This document shows positions 51,367 through 61,389 of a DNA stretch of 64,000 nucleotides, piece by piece. The notes under the pieces were generated by a model that did no database searches, was not told the DNA's origin, and saw nothing but the letters and a program-made list of their open reading frames with translations. Location of the stretch: NCBI GenBank assembly GCA_040753875.1, contig JBFMDV010000009.1, forward strand, positions 1-64,000. Direction: 5' to 3'. A program made the position numbers and the translations under genes. Positions within the stretch are counted from its first letter, which is position 1; every line of letters begins with the position of its first letter. The DNA is from Candidatus Zixiibacteriota bacterium (lineage in GTDB: Bacteria; Zixibacteria; MSB-5A5; GN15; FEB-12).

Positions 51367-51915
51367 ATGCTGGCGCAAGAGATCGGACACAAATATGCGC
51401 ACGCACTGTTCATGTCCGCCAAGCATAAGAAGATGCTTGAGTTGGCTGATGAGCAGTTCCTGGCGCTGAAAGCAATCCTTTCGCAGGACCGGTCGCTGCA
51501 GTCGTTTCTCGATGCGCCGCAAGTGCCGGATGACAAGAAAGAAGCGCTGATCCGGAAGGTCTTCGAAGGCCGCATGGAACGGATGTTTGTCGAGTTCCTG
51601 CTGGTCCTGCTTGATAAGCACCGGATCAACTACCTGCCGGAGATCATCGACGAATTCGACCGGCTCGTGAAAGCCGAGAAGGGTATTGCGCGGGTAACCG
51701 TCATCACGGCGATGCCGCTTTCGACAGCCGAAGCGCAGTCGCTGATCGCCCGCCTGGCAGTGAGGAGCGGGATGACCATTGAACTGGAGCAGAAGATCGA
51801 TCCGGCCATCTTAGGCGGCACCATCGTGATTATGCACAACCAAATCATTGACGGATCGCTGCGGCACGGTCTGGACCGGATCCGCGAACAATTGGAAAAG
51901 GTCAAGGTGGCGTGA
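51367..51915 (+). CDS. ATP synthase F1 subunit delta
   Basis: A 182-residue subunit that links the b stalk to the top of the alpha/beta ring. The N-terminal helical bundle starts AQEIGHKYAHALF; the C-terminal part contains SGMTIELEQKIDPAILGGTI, and IDGSLRHGLDRIREQL, the family signature region. Normal length. A 127-bp gap with a palindrome separates it from atpA. Confidence 0.95.
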   Translation: MLAQEIGHKYAHALFMSAKHKKMLELADEQFLALKAILSQDRSLQSFLDAPQVPDDKKEALIRKVFEGRMERMFVEFLLVLLDKHRINYLPEIIDEFDRLVKAEKGIARVTVITAMPLSTAEAQSLIARLAVRSGMTIELEQKIDPAILGGTIVIMHNQIIDGSLRHGLDRIREQLEKVKVA

Positions 51916-51949
51916 TCGGTGGCGTGAGCCCGCGAAGAGAATACTTCGT

Positions 51950-51988
51950 CGTCACTTGCCTTTCGGCGGGCGACGCCTCGCAGTGACG
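51950..51988. repeat. Palindromic element inside the ATP synthase operon
   Basis: Between atpH and atpA, GTCACT (51951-51956) and AGTGAC (51982-51987) pair, with further complementarity outside (CGTC/GACG). It resembles the short GTCACT...AGTGAC repeats scattered in other genomes. It may affect the relative stability of the upstream and downstream parts of the operon mRNA. Confidence 0.5.
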
Positions 51989-52042
51989 GCGACGGGCTGT
52001 CCAGCGTATGGAATGTGAGCAATTTGACATAGGAGGATGATG

Positions 52043-53551
52043 ATGGGTCTCAATCCTGAAGAAGTCTCATCGGTCATCAGAAAAGAGATCGAGAAATACG
52101 AGACCAAGCTCGAAATGGAGTCGGTGGGAACCGTGCTCCAGGTGGGCGATGGTATCGCTCGCATCTGGGGTCTTGAGGACGTCCAGATGTCCGAGTTGAT
52201 CCTGTTCCCCGGCGATCTGCTGGGCATGGTGCTCAATCTCGAAGCCGACAACGTTGGCGCGGCGATTTTCGGCCCGGATACCAAGATTAACGAAGGGGAC
52301 ACGGTTCGTCGCACCGGACGAGTAGCCTCCGTGCCGGTAGGTGAGGCGCTGGTCGGCCGGGTGGTGAATCCGCTCGGGCAGCCGCTTGACGGCAAGGGCC
52401 CGATTGTGACCGATAAATATCGGGTGATCGAAGGGCACGCGCCGAATGTCGTGCAGCGCCAGCCGGTGAAAGAGCCGCTCCAGACAGGTCTCAAGGCGAT
52501 TGACTCGATGATTCCCATCGGGCGCGGACAGCGCGAATTGATTATTGGGGACCGTCAGACCGGCAAGACGGCGCTGGCCATCGACACCATCATCAATCAA
52601 AAAGGTCAAAACGTCTTCTGCATATACGTAGCGATCGGGCAGAAGGCCTCGACGGTGGCCCAGGTAGTGGAAGTGCTCCGCAAGCACGGTGCGATGGAAT
52701 ATACCACAGTCGTGACCGCGTCGGCGACCGACCCGGCACCGCTTCAATATATCGCGCCCTATTCCGGATGTGCCATGGGTGAGGAGTTCCGCGATTCCAA
52801 GCGGCACGCGCTCTGTATTTACGATGACCTGTCCAAACAGGCGCAGGCGTACCGCCAGTTGTCGCTCCTGCTTCGTCGTCCGCCGGGCCGCGAGGCATAC
52901 CCCGGAGACATTTTCTACTGTCACTCGCGTCTGCTGGAGCGTGCGGCCAAGTTGTCCGATGAATTGGGTGGCGGATCGCTGACCGCACTGCCGATTATCG
53001 AAACGCAGGCCGGCGACGTATCGGCTTACATTCCGACCAACGTAATCTCCATTACCGATGGCCAGATATTTCTCGAATCCGAGTTGTTCTTCTCCGGCGT
53101 ACGACCGGCGATCAACGTGGGTATCTCGGTGTCGCGAGTCGGCGGCAACGCGCAAACCAAGATGATGAAGCAGGTGGCTGGCTCGTTGAAGCTGGACCTG
53201 GCGCAGTACCGTGAGCTGGCGGCGTTTACGCAGTTCGGTTCAGACCTGGACGAGGCGACCCGCAAGCAGCTCAACCGTGGCGAGAAGATGGTAGAGTTGC
53301 TTAAACAGTTGCAGTATGTCCCGATGCCGGTCGCCAAACAAGTGATGGTCATTTGGGTGGGAACCCGCGGGCATTTTGATGATGTGCCAAAGGCGGCGAT
53401 TGCCCGATTCGAACGTGAGTTCTTCGCCTATTGCGACAAAAACTATCCGGAGATCGAGCCGACACTCGCCAAAGACAAAGTGATTTCGGACGCGACTGAA
53501 GCGAAGCTGAAAGACGCGGTCGGGAAATTCAAAGCCCAGTTCAAAGCATGA
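52043..53551 (+). CDS. ATP synthase F1 subunit alpha
   Basis: About 502 residues. Three ATG codons stand in a row (52037, 52040, 52043); AGGAGG directly abuts the first, so the third, six bases on, has the right spacing. The P-loop is [14 protein letters not shown], and the catalytic-site arginine region is present in [13 protein letters not shown]-like form ([20 protein letters not shown]). Binds nucleotide at the non-catalytic sites of the F1 hexamer. Normal length. Confidence 0.97.
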   Translation: MGLNPEEVSSVIRKEIEKYETKLEMESVGTVLQVGDGIARIWGLEDVQMSELILFPGDLLGMVLNLEADNVGAAIFGPDTKINEGDTVRRTGRVASVPVGEALVGRVVNPLGQPLDGKGPIVTDKYRVIEGHAPNVVQRQPVKEPLQTGLKAIDSMIPIGRGQRELIIGDRQTGKTALAIDTIINQKGQNVFCIYVAIGQKASTVAQVVEVLRKHGAMEYTTVVTASATDPAPLQYIAPYSGCAMGEEFRDSKRHALCIYDDLSKQAQAYRQLSLLLRRPPGREAYPGDIFYCHSRLLERAAKLSDELGGGSLTALPIIETQAGDVSAYIPTNVISITDGQIFLESELFFSGVRPAINVGISVSRVGGNAQTKMMKQVAGSLKLDLAQYRELAAFTQFGSDLDEATRKQLNRGEKMVELLKQLQYVPMPVAKQVMVIWVGTRGHFDDVPKAAIARFEREFFAYCDKNYPEIEPTLAKDKVISDATEAKLKDAVGKFKAQFKA

Positions 53552-53585
53552 ACATGAAACACGTCAGGATTAGACAGGCTCGCCC

Positions 53586-54449
53586 GTGGCGACACTGAGA
53601 GCAGTAAAAAAACGAATCCGGACGGTTGTATCGACTCGTCGCATCACCAAGGCGATGGAGATGGTAGCTGCGGCCAATCTGCGTAAGGCGCAGCAACGGG
53701 TCATGCAGGCCAAACCGTATGCCAGGAAGCTTGACGAGATGCTGAGGCATCTGGCGGCCGGTTCAGCCGGCGAGATCACGCATCCGTATTTCGAGGAACG
53801 GCCGGTAAAACGGCACACCTTGGTGGTGATCACGTCGGATCGAGGGCTCTGCGGCTCGTTCAACTCGAACGTGATCCGTCGCGCTGACCAGTGGCTCAAC
53901 GAGCAGCACGAGGCGGAGGTCGAGATCGTGGCGATAGGCAAACGCGCCAACGATTACTACAAGCGCCGCCGCTGGCCGGTCGTCCAATTCTATGGCGACT
54001 GGGGCGGCGTCATCGACTACGATAAAGCCCGCCGTATCGTGTCGTTTCTTACTGCACGGTTCGTGGCGGGCGAAACCGATGCCATCAATCTGGTCTATAC
54101 GCGTTTTTTGTCCATGGCTCGATATCAGTTGACGAACGAGCAGTACCTGCCGATCGCGCGTCCGAAAGTCAGCGCGGAAGAGAAATGTGGTGAGTATATA
54201 TTTGAGCCGTCACCCGAAATGATCTATGCGGCGCTGATGCCGGGATATGCGACAACCAAAATGGTAACCGCTCTCGTGGAATCATTCGCCAGCGAACATG
54301 GCAGCCGGATGATGGCTATGGGGGCCGCCACCAACAACGCGGGCGATATGATCAATACCCTCACCCTGGATTACAACAAGGCGCGGCAGGCTCAGATCAC
54401 GAAAGAGATATTGGAAGTGGTGTCCGGAGCGGAGGCGTTGAAAGGGTGA
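53586..54449 (+). CDS. ATP synthase F1 subunit gamma
   Basis: A 287-residue central-stalk subunit with long N- and C-terminal helices: RAVKKRIRTVVSTRRITKAM at the start and the signature MGAATNNAGDMINTLTLDYN at the end. The middle ITSDRGLCGSFNSNVIRRA is typical. The start is GTG at 53586 with only a weak ribosome site, 34 bp after atpA. Confidence 0.96.
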   Translation: MATLRAVKKRIRTVVSTRRITKAMEMVAAANLRKAQQRVMQAKPYARKLDEMLRHLAAGSAGEITHPYFEERPVKRHTLVVITSDRGLCGSFNSNVIRRADQWLNEQHEAEVEIVAIGKRANDYYKRRRWPVVQFYGDWGGVIDYDKARRIVSFLTARFVAGETDAINLVYTRFLSMARYQLTNEQYLPIARPKVSAEEKCGEYIFEPSPEMIYAALMPGYATTKMVTALVESFASEHGSRMMAMGAATNNAGDMINTLTLDYNKARQAQITKEILEVVSGAEALKG

Positions 54450-54566
54450 GTGGCAAGCCACTTTTTTCCGCTTCGCGTCCAATGAGAGCGGCTGATGATC
54501 GGAAGAGTAGTGTAACAACCGGCCTATAGACGGAACTGGCCGTAAGTTTGACTAGATGTATTGTGA

Positions 54567-55991
<1,425 letters not shown>

Positions 55992-55993
55992 GA

Positions 55994-56410
55994 ATGATGT
56001 TTCTTCTGTCGATCGTCACGCCGGAACGCGCGTACTATGAGGCGGAGGTCCGGTCACTAACCGCGCCGGGCAGCGAGGGGTATCTTGGTGTGCTTTCCCA
56101 GCACGCGCCGCTAATCACGGCGCTCAAGCCGGGCAAGATCGAGTTTCGAGATGCTGAGGATGTCGTGCATGTGCTGGCAGTGTCCGACGGCTTTCTGGAA
56201 GTTTCGGCAAACCGGGCGACGATCCTGGCGGATGCGGTTGAGGAAGCGAATGGGATCGACATCGAGCGGGCCAGGGCCGCATACGAGCGGAACAAAGCGC
56301 GCATTGTGAAGGCGGGTGCGGGGGAAACCGATATCGACCTGCCGTCGGTGCGTTCGGCTCTGGAGCGAGCGGCTAATCGCATTCGAGTGTATAACGAAAC
56401 GCACCAGTAG
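55994..56410 (+). CDS. ATP synthase F1 subunit epsilon
   Basis: A 138-residue subunit: N-terminal beta-sandwich (VTPERAYYEAEVRSLTAPGS, then EGYLGVLSQHAPLITALKPG) and a C-terminal helical hairpin (IDIERARAAYERNKARIVKA), which regulates ATPase activity. Starts 2 bp after atpD; either of two adjacent ATG codons (55994, 55997) may be used. Followed by the operon terminator. Confidence 0.95.
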   Translation: MMFLLSIVTPERAYYEAEVRSLTAPGSEGYLGVLSQHAPLITALKPGKIEFRDAEDVVHVLAVSDGFLEVSANRATILADAVEEANGIDIERARAAYERNKARIVKAGAGETDIDLPSVRSALERAANRIRVYNETHQ

Positions 56411-56437
56411 GGGCCCGGACCAGGGGTCAAGCGTGAG

Positions 56438-56470
56438 CCGGTCGGTTGATACTGGCCGGTTTTTCTTTGT
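56438..56470 (+). terminator. Terminator of the ATP synthase operon
   Basis: Stem CCGGTC (56438-56443) / GGCCGG (56454-56459), including a G-T pair, followed by TTTTTCTTTG. A short stem but with a clear U-run. Confidence 0.7.
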
Positions 56471-56558
56471 TCTTCAGGTTGACCCTGACCCGGCGGCGGC
56501 CGGCCGCAGAAACGAGACAACTCGTTGTGTTGCTGTATGTTGTCGCTGGTGATTCGGC

Positions 56559-56587
56559 TTGACTTTTCAGGACTATTTGGGTAAAAT
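56559..56587 (+). promoter_or_regulatory. Sigma-70-type promoter of the yceD-fab operon
   Basis: TTGACT (56559-56564), exact 17-bp spacer, TAAAAT (56582-56587). The predicted start (about 56594) is only two bases before the yceD ATG, so the first gene may be read from a leaderless transcript. Confidence 0.7.
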
Positions 56588-56595
56588 TAGCGGTT

Positions 56596-57120
56596 ATGAT
56601 ATTGGACCTAAGAGAATTCGATCAGTTTCCGGCGACGGCCGAAGTGGCGGCTCAAAAGGACGAATTTCAATCGTTCGCTCCCGAAGTGACGGCGGTTGAC
56701 GATGTCCTGTTGCGGGTCACGATCCACAAGTCCGGTCAGGAATATATATGTCACGGGACAGTGCAGGCGCACGTCAAGATGGAGTGCAGCCGCTGCTTGC
56801 GCGAATTCTCGACTGAATTGAATATGCCGACCGAGTTTATCGTCCGATCGGATAGTCAGCCGGCGGAAACAATCAAGGGCGTGTTCGACGACCAGGATTA
56901 TGTCTATATGCACGGACAGAACTTGATGGCCGACCCGGGCGAAATCGTCCGTCAGGCGCTGGTTCTATCTCTCGACATGAAGCCGTTATGTGCGGCGGAC
57001 TGCAAGGGGTTGTGCCCGCGTTGCGGCGCCAATCTGAATGATGGCGCCTGCAGTTGCCGCCTTGAGCGGATCGATGACCGCTGGAGCGCGTTGAAGAGTC
57101 TGCGAAACAATCATACATAG
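56596..57120 (+). CDS. YceD/DUF177 protein (23S rRNA accumulation protein)
   Basis: A 174-residue protein. Family marks: N-terminal ILDLREF, ECSRCLREFSTELNMP in the middle, and the C-terminal LCAADCKGLCPRCGANLNDG with four cysteines that may bind zinc. YceD is needed for normal 23S rRNA levels and nearly always precedes rpmF, as here (15 bp). No Shine-Dalgarno is visible before the ATG, consistent with a leaderless start from the promoter at 56559. Confidence 0.92.
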   Translation: MILDLREFDQFPATAEVAAQKDEFQSFAPEVTAVDDVLLRVTIHKSGQEYICHGTVQAHVKMECSRCLREFSTELNMPTEFIVRSDSQPAETIKGVFDDQDYVYMHGQNLMADPGEIVRQALVLSLDMKPLCAADCKGLCPRCGANLNDGACSCRLERIDDRWSALKSLRNNHT

Positions 57121-57135
57121 AAAGAGGATACTCGG

Positions 57136-57318
57136 ATGCCCAACCCAAAACGACGACACTCGCGAACGCGCGGGCGGCTGCGCCGCACCGGCTGGAAGAT
57201 AGCCGTGCCCAACGTGGGCGAGTGCTCCAACTGCCACCAATCGCGTCTGCCGCACCATATCTGCCCGCACTGCGGGTTCTATGACGGGCGCAAGGTGCTT
57301 GCCACCCGGGAAGTGTAG
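57136..57318 (+). CDS. 50S ribosomal protein L32
   Basis: A 60-residue ribosomal protein. The N-terminal PNPKRRHSRTRGRLRRT is standard. It is the zinc-binding (C+) form, with CSNC and CPHC pairs (residues about 30-33 and 43-46). An AGAGGA ribosome site precedes the ATG. Between yceD and plsX as in many bacteria. Confidence 0.97.
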   Translation: MPNPKRRHSRTRGRLRRTGWKIAVPNVGECSNCHQSRLPHHICPHCGFYDGRKVLATREV

Positions 57319-57368
57319 TCTGGCGGTCACGCGACCGCGACATTGAGAAACGAAGACAAAAGGAACGA

Positions 57369-58469
57369 ATGACCGGAAACGGCCAGTACACGGTGGCGCT
57401 CGATGTCATGGGCGCGGACAAGGGCCCCGGCGACATTATTGATGGGGGCATAAGCGCCGCTCTCAAGCTGGGGGATCGAGTCAAAATCTGTCTGGTCGGT
57501 CACAAGGACAAAATGGACCAATACCTGGTCCACCATAAATCGCTTCCCGCGAATGTCTCCATACATCATGCCGAGTCCGAGGTGCCGATGCATATCGCGG
57601 CGACGGACGGTGTCAAATTGAAGGACAGTTCGATCTCGGTCGGACTCCGCATGGTGCAGCGCCGAGAGGCGGATGCCTTCGTGTCGCCGGGGAACACCGG
57701 TGCCGTGATGGCGTCGTCACTCCTGACGCTCGGTCGGATTGAAGGTGTCAGCCGCCCGGCCATAACGGCGGCGTTCCCGACCAGCGAGGGACGCCCGGCG
57801 TTTGTTCTTGATGTGGGTGCCAATGCCGACTGCAAGCCGCAGCATCTTTCGCAGTTTGCGGTCATGGGTTCAGTGTATGCGCAGGCCGTGCTTCATCTGG
57901 AAGCCCCCCGGGTGGGACTCATCTCCATCGGGGAAGAGCGCAGCAAAGGAAACGAATTGATATTCGCCGCCCAGGAACTCCTGAAACATTCCAAGATCAA
58001 CTTCGTGGGAAACATCGAAGGACGCGACATCATGGCGGGAACGGTCGATGTGGCGGTGACCGACGGTTTCACCGGAAATATCCTGCTGAAATTCGCCGAG
58101 TCGATCCAGCCGCTCATGATGAAAGCGATTAAGCGCCAGATTCAAACCAATATCTTTTCGCGCATGGGCGCGTACTTGATGCTGCCGTTCCTGAAACGCA
58201 TGAAGCGGGCGTTCGACTATGCCCAATACGGCGGCGCGCCGCTGCTGGGCGTCAACGGCATCGTGATCATCTGCCACGGTTCTTCGAACTCCATTGCGAT
58301 CGGCAATGCCGTGCTCGCCGCGTACGAGATGGCGAATCGGGGCATCAAAGAACGGATTCACGACGAATTGATCACAAATCATTTTGGACGTACGAATGGG
58401 TCACAAACTAAGCGCGCGGATAGCCGGGACGGGATCGTATACTCCGCCGCACCGGATGACCAACGCTGA
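57369..58469 (+). CDS. Phosphate acyltransferase PlsX
   Basis: A 366-residue enzyme converting acyl-ACP to acyl-phosphate for phospholipid synthesis. VALDVMGADKGP at the start and AFVSPGNTGAVMASSLLTLG, VLDVGANADCKP and VTDGFTGNILLKF are family motifs. AGGAACG precedes the ATG. The last 25 or so codons overlap the start of fabH by 74 bp in another frame and are not family-like (SQTKRADSRDG), so the C-terminus is unusually long. Confidence 0.95.
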   Translation: MTGNGQYTVALDVMGADKGPGDIIDGGISAALKLGDRVKICLVGHKDKMDQYLVHHKSLPANVSIHHAESEVPMHIAATDGVKLKDSSISVGLRMVQRREADAFVSPGNTGAVMASSLLTLGRIEGVSRPAITAAFPTSEGRPAFVLDVGANADCKPQHLSQFAVMGSVYAQAVLHLEAPRVGLISIGEERSKGNELIFAAQELLKHSKINFVGNIEGRDIMAGTVDVAVTDGFTGNILLKFAESIQPLMMKAIKRQIQTNIFSRMGAYLMLPFLKRMKRAFDYAQYGGAPLLGVNGIVIICHGSSNSIAIGNAVLAAYEMANRGIKERIHDELITNHFGRTNGSQTKRADSRDGIVYSAAPDDQR

Positions 58470-59385
58470 TCTCGAAAAGTTAGTCGATACATCCGACGAT
58501 TGGATCGTCAGCCGCACCGGCATCAGGGAGCGACGGATCGCCGCCAACGGCACTGCCACATCCGACCTGGCCGTGGAGGCGTGCCGTCGGGCCATGGACA
58601 TGGCCGGCGTTCGCAACGACGATATTGATCTGGTGATCAACGGCACGGTCACGCCGGATTACAAACTTCCGTCGACCGCCTGTGTGATACAGGAGAAAAT
58701 GGGGCTGACCACCGCCGCGGCATTCGACATCGCGGCGGCATGCACCGGGTTCATCAACGGCCTTTCCGTGGCCAAGGCGTTTATCGAAACCGGCCAGTAC
58801 CGGCGCATACTGGTGGTGGGTTCGGAGAAGCTGTCTTCGATCGTGAACTATACGGATCGCGCCACCTGTGTGTTATTTGGCGACGGCGCCGGTGCTGTGG
58901 TCGTGGAAGCCTCGGACTCGGATCGCGGGATCCTCTCGACCTACTTGAAGTCCGACGGCAGACTTCGCGAGTGGCTCTGGGTCGAAGTGGGCGGGACCGC
59001 CCGGCCATATACGCCGGAGTACTTATGGAACGGCCGGGACAAGGTCCTTATGAATGGATCGGAAGTGTTCAAGGTGGCTGTGCGCGAGATGAAGAAGGCG
59101 GCGCTAAGGGTGATCGAAGATGCCCGGTTGACACCCGCCGACATTTCGTTGCTCGTGCCGCATCAGGCCAACCTGCGGATTATTGCTGCCTTGGCCAAAC
59201 GGCTGCATATCGGCCATGAGCGGATGTTCTTGAATCTGGAAAAGTACGGCAATACCTCGGCGGCTTCCGTTCCGATCGCGCTCGACGAAGCCAACCGCCA
59301 GGGAAGGCTGAAACCGGGTGATCATGTGTTGATGGTGGCGTTCGGCGGCGGGCTTATCTGGGGCGCCGCACTGGTGAGATGGTGA
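58396..59385 (+). CDS. 3-oxoacyl-ACP synthase III (FabH)
   Basis: About 329 residues. It condenses a primer acyl-CoA with malonyl-ACP to begin fatty acid synthesis. Catalytic Cys in FDIAAACTGFINGL, His in VPHQANLRII, Asn in EKYGNTSAASVP. The ATG at 58396 lies inside the plsX frame; an upstream TTG (58384) is possible. The N-terminal SARIAGTGSYTPPHRMTN fits the family, so the overlap is real and not an error in start choice. Confidence 0.96.
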   Translation: MGHKLSARIAGTGSYTPPHRMTNADLEKLVDTSDDWIVSRTGIRERRIAANGTATSDLAVEACRRAMDMAGVRNDDIDLVINGTVTPDYKLPSTACVIQEKMGLTTAAAFDIAAACTGFINGLSVAKAFIETGQYRRILVVGSEKLSSIVNYTDRATCVLFGDGAGAVVVEASDSDRGILSTYLKSDGRLREWLWVEVGGTARPYTPEYLWNGRDKVLMNGSEVFKVAVREMKKAALRVIEDARLTPADISLLVPHQANLRIIAALAKRLHIGHERMFLNLEKYGNTSAASVPIALDEANRQGRLKPGDHVLMVAFGGGLIWGAALVRW

Positions 59386-59392
59386 GGAACAT

Positions 59393-60328
59393 GTGAATAA
59401 CACAGCATTGTTTTTTCCGGGGCAGGCATCCCAATACGTTGGCATGGGCAAAGATCTTCACGACTATTCGGCCGATGTTCGGCTGTTGTACGAGATGGCA
59501 TCAGATGAGATGGGGATTGACATAGCACGGCTGTCTTTCGAGGGACCAGCCGAGGAGCTGAAACGAACCGCCAACACGCAGCCGGCCATCTTGCTTCATT
59601 CGCTCGCGGTGCTGACCATCCTGCGTGAGGAGCTCCCGTCTTTTAGCTTTGCCGCCGGACATTCGCTCGGTGAATATGGTGCCCTGGCAGCGGCCGGAGC
59701 GCTCAGTAATGAAAACGCGGTTCGGGCAGTCATCAAGCGCGCGGCGTTGATGGAACAAGCCTGCATACAGAACCCGGGCACAATGGCTGCCATTATCGGT
59801 CTTGGCAATGAGCAAGTGGAAGAGGTGTGCAGGAAAGCCTCCATGTCAGGAATCGTCGTTGCCGCAAATTACAACGCGGCGAGTCAGGTTGTGATATCGG
59901 GCACCAACGCCGGGGTTGAGGCAGGCATAGCGTTCGCAAAAGAGGCTGGCGCCAAACGGGCGCTCAAGCTCGAAGTAGGCGGTGCGTTTCACTCGCCACT
60001 TATGCAGCCGGCCGTAGAATCGCTTGCCGCTTATCTTGAGGGGCTGAAGATCGATCAGGCGGTCCGCCCGGTCATAGCGAATGTCACGGGCCGGCCGGTC
60101 TCAGAACCCACCGAAATTCGGCAACTCCTGTCTCAGCAGGTCACAGCTCCCGTTCGCTGGGCACAGACCATGTCGTATCTCGCCGGAACGGGCGTCCGGA
60201 GCGTTATCGAAATCGGCCCTGGCAAGGTGCTGGCCGGTATGGCCCGGCGCGAAATGAATCTCGAACAGACCATCAATCTTGACACGCTGGCCGATGTCAA
60301 GGCGTTCACCTCGGTCGGCTCACGATAA
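59393..60328 (+). CDS. Malonyl-CoA:ACP transacylase (FabD)
   Basis: A 311-residue enzyme loading malonyl onto ACP. FFPGQASQYVGMGKDL at the N-terminus, active Ser in AGHSLGEYGALAAAGAL, His in GGAFHSPLMQPA, and a C-terminal VIEIGPGKVLAGM. The start is GTG at 59393 behind GAGGAAC. 7 bp after fabH and 8 bp before fabG. Confidence 0.96.
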   Translation: MNNTALFFPGQASQYVGMGKDLHDYSADVRLLYEMASDEMGIDIARLSFEGPAEELKRTANTQPAILLHSLAVLTILREELPSFSFAAGHSLGEYGALAAAGALSNENAVRAVIKRAALMEQACIQNPGTMAAIIGLGNEQVEEVCRKASMSGIVVAANYNAASQVVISGTNAGVEAGIAFAKEAGAKRALKLEVGGAFHSPLMQPAVESLAAYLEGLKIDQAVRPVIANVTGRPVSEPTEIRQLLSQQVTAPVRWAQTMSYLAGTGVRSVIEIGPGKVLAGMARREMNLEQTINLDTLADVKAFTSVGSR

Positions 60329-60336
60329 GGAAGCGT

Positions 60337-61068
60337 ATGGATTTTTCGGGAAAAACGGCACTGGTAACCGGATCGGCGCGCGGTATTGGCCGCGAGATTG
60401 CCGAGCAGTTCCTTCGACATGGCGCTCAAGTTGTCATTTGCGACATAGACCAGGCGTCGGTGGATGCCGCGCTGGCCCAGATGGGTTCTTCGGTGTTCGG
60501 TGTGAAGGCCGATGTCACCATCGCAGCCGATGTGGAAGCGATGTTCGAACAGGCTATGACCAGATTCGGCAGAGTGGATATCGTGGTCAATAATGCCGGG
60601 ATCACCCGCGACACGCTCATGATCCGGATGGATGAAAAGGACTGGGACCTGGTGCTTGACATCAATCTGAAAGGGGCGTTTCTTGTCTCCAAGGCGGCCA
60701 GCCGCATCATGATGAAGCAGCGGTATGGGCGCATTATTAATATCAGTTCGGTGATCGGCTTGGTCGGCAACGCCGGGCAGGCCAATTATGCGGCATCGAA
60801 AGCAGGTCTGATCGGGCTGACCAAGTCGGCGGCTCGCGAGTTGGCGAGCCGGGGCATCACGGTGAATGCCGTTGCTCCCGGGTTCATTGAAACCGAAATG
60901 ACCAAGAAGTTACCCGAAGCGGCGCGTGCAGCGTTGTTGCAGCAAGTGGTGGTGGGACGCCCGGGGCTGCCGTCTGATGTCGCCGCGACGGTTCTGTTTT
61001 TCGCCTCCGATGAGGCGGCATACGTCACCGGCCAGGTATTGGCGGTTGACGGCGGCTTGGCAATGTAG
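60337..61068 (+). CDS. 3-oxoacyl-ACP reductase (FabG)
   Basis: A 243-residue short-chain dehydrogenase that reduces the beta-keto group with NADPH. TGSARGIGREI nucleotide loop, NNAGITRD, catalytic Ser in INISSVIGLVGN, YAASKAG with the Tyr-Lys pair, and a C-terminal VTGQVLAVDGGLAM. AAGGAAG before the ATG. Standard length. Confidence 0.96.
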   Translation: MDFSGKTALVTGSARGIGREIAEQFLRHGAQVVICDIDQASVDAALAQMGSSVFGVKADVTIAADVEAMFEQAMTRFGRVDIVVNNAGITRDTLMIRMDEKDWDLVLDINLKGAFLVSKAASRIMMKQRYGRIINISSVIGLVGNAGQANYAASKAGLIGLTKSAARELASRGITVNAVAPGFIETEMTKKLPEAARAALLQQVVVGRPGLPSDVAATVLFFASDEAAYVTGQVLAVDGGLAM

Positions 61069-61100
61069 ACTAACAACAATATACGCAAAGGAGACAGTTC

Positions 61101-61352
61101 ATGCCTTCAGTCGAAGAAAAAGTCAAGGAAATCATAGTCGAGCAGCTCGGTGTCGAAGCCGGTCAGGTGACGGAAAGCGCCAAGTTCGTGGAAGACCTTG
61201 GAGCCGATTCGCTTGATACCGTGGAGCTGGTGATGGCGCTCGAAGAGGAGTTCTCTCTGGAGATCCCGGACGAGGACGCCGAGAAGATCCAGTCGGTCGG
61301 TGACGCCATCAGTTACATCAAAGAAAACACCAAGAAGGCCGGCGCCAACTGA
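61101..61352 (+). CDS. Acyl carrier protein
   Basis: An 83-residue acidic helical protein. The 4'-phosphopantetheine Ser is in [25 protein letters not shown] stands before the ATG. Carries the growing chain between the Fab enzymes encoded on both sides. The C-terminal [10 protein letters not shown] tail is slightly basic. Confidence 0.98.
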   Translation: MPSVEEKVKEIIVEQLGVEAGQVTESAKFVEDLGADSLDTVELVMALEEEFSLEIPDEDAEKIQSVGDAISYIKENTKKAGAN

Positions 61353-61389
61353 GCGCCGGCGCCGCTGCGATACGCAGGCGCGTGCATAT

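Noticed and set aside
52067-53155. Open frame of 362 codons on the minus strand inside atpA
   Set aside because: Antisense to a highly conserved gene; composition (His/Arg rich) is that of a shadow.
61300-61389. Extending fabF upstream to 61300
   Set aside because: That part overlaps the end of acpP and is not like FabF; MKVRTVVTGFG at 61390 is the family start.
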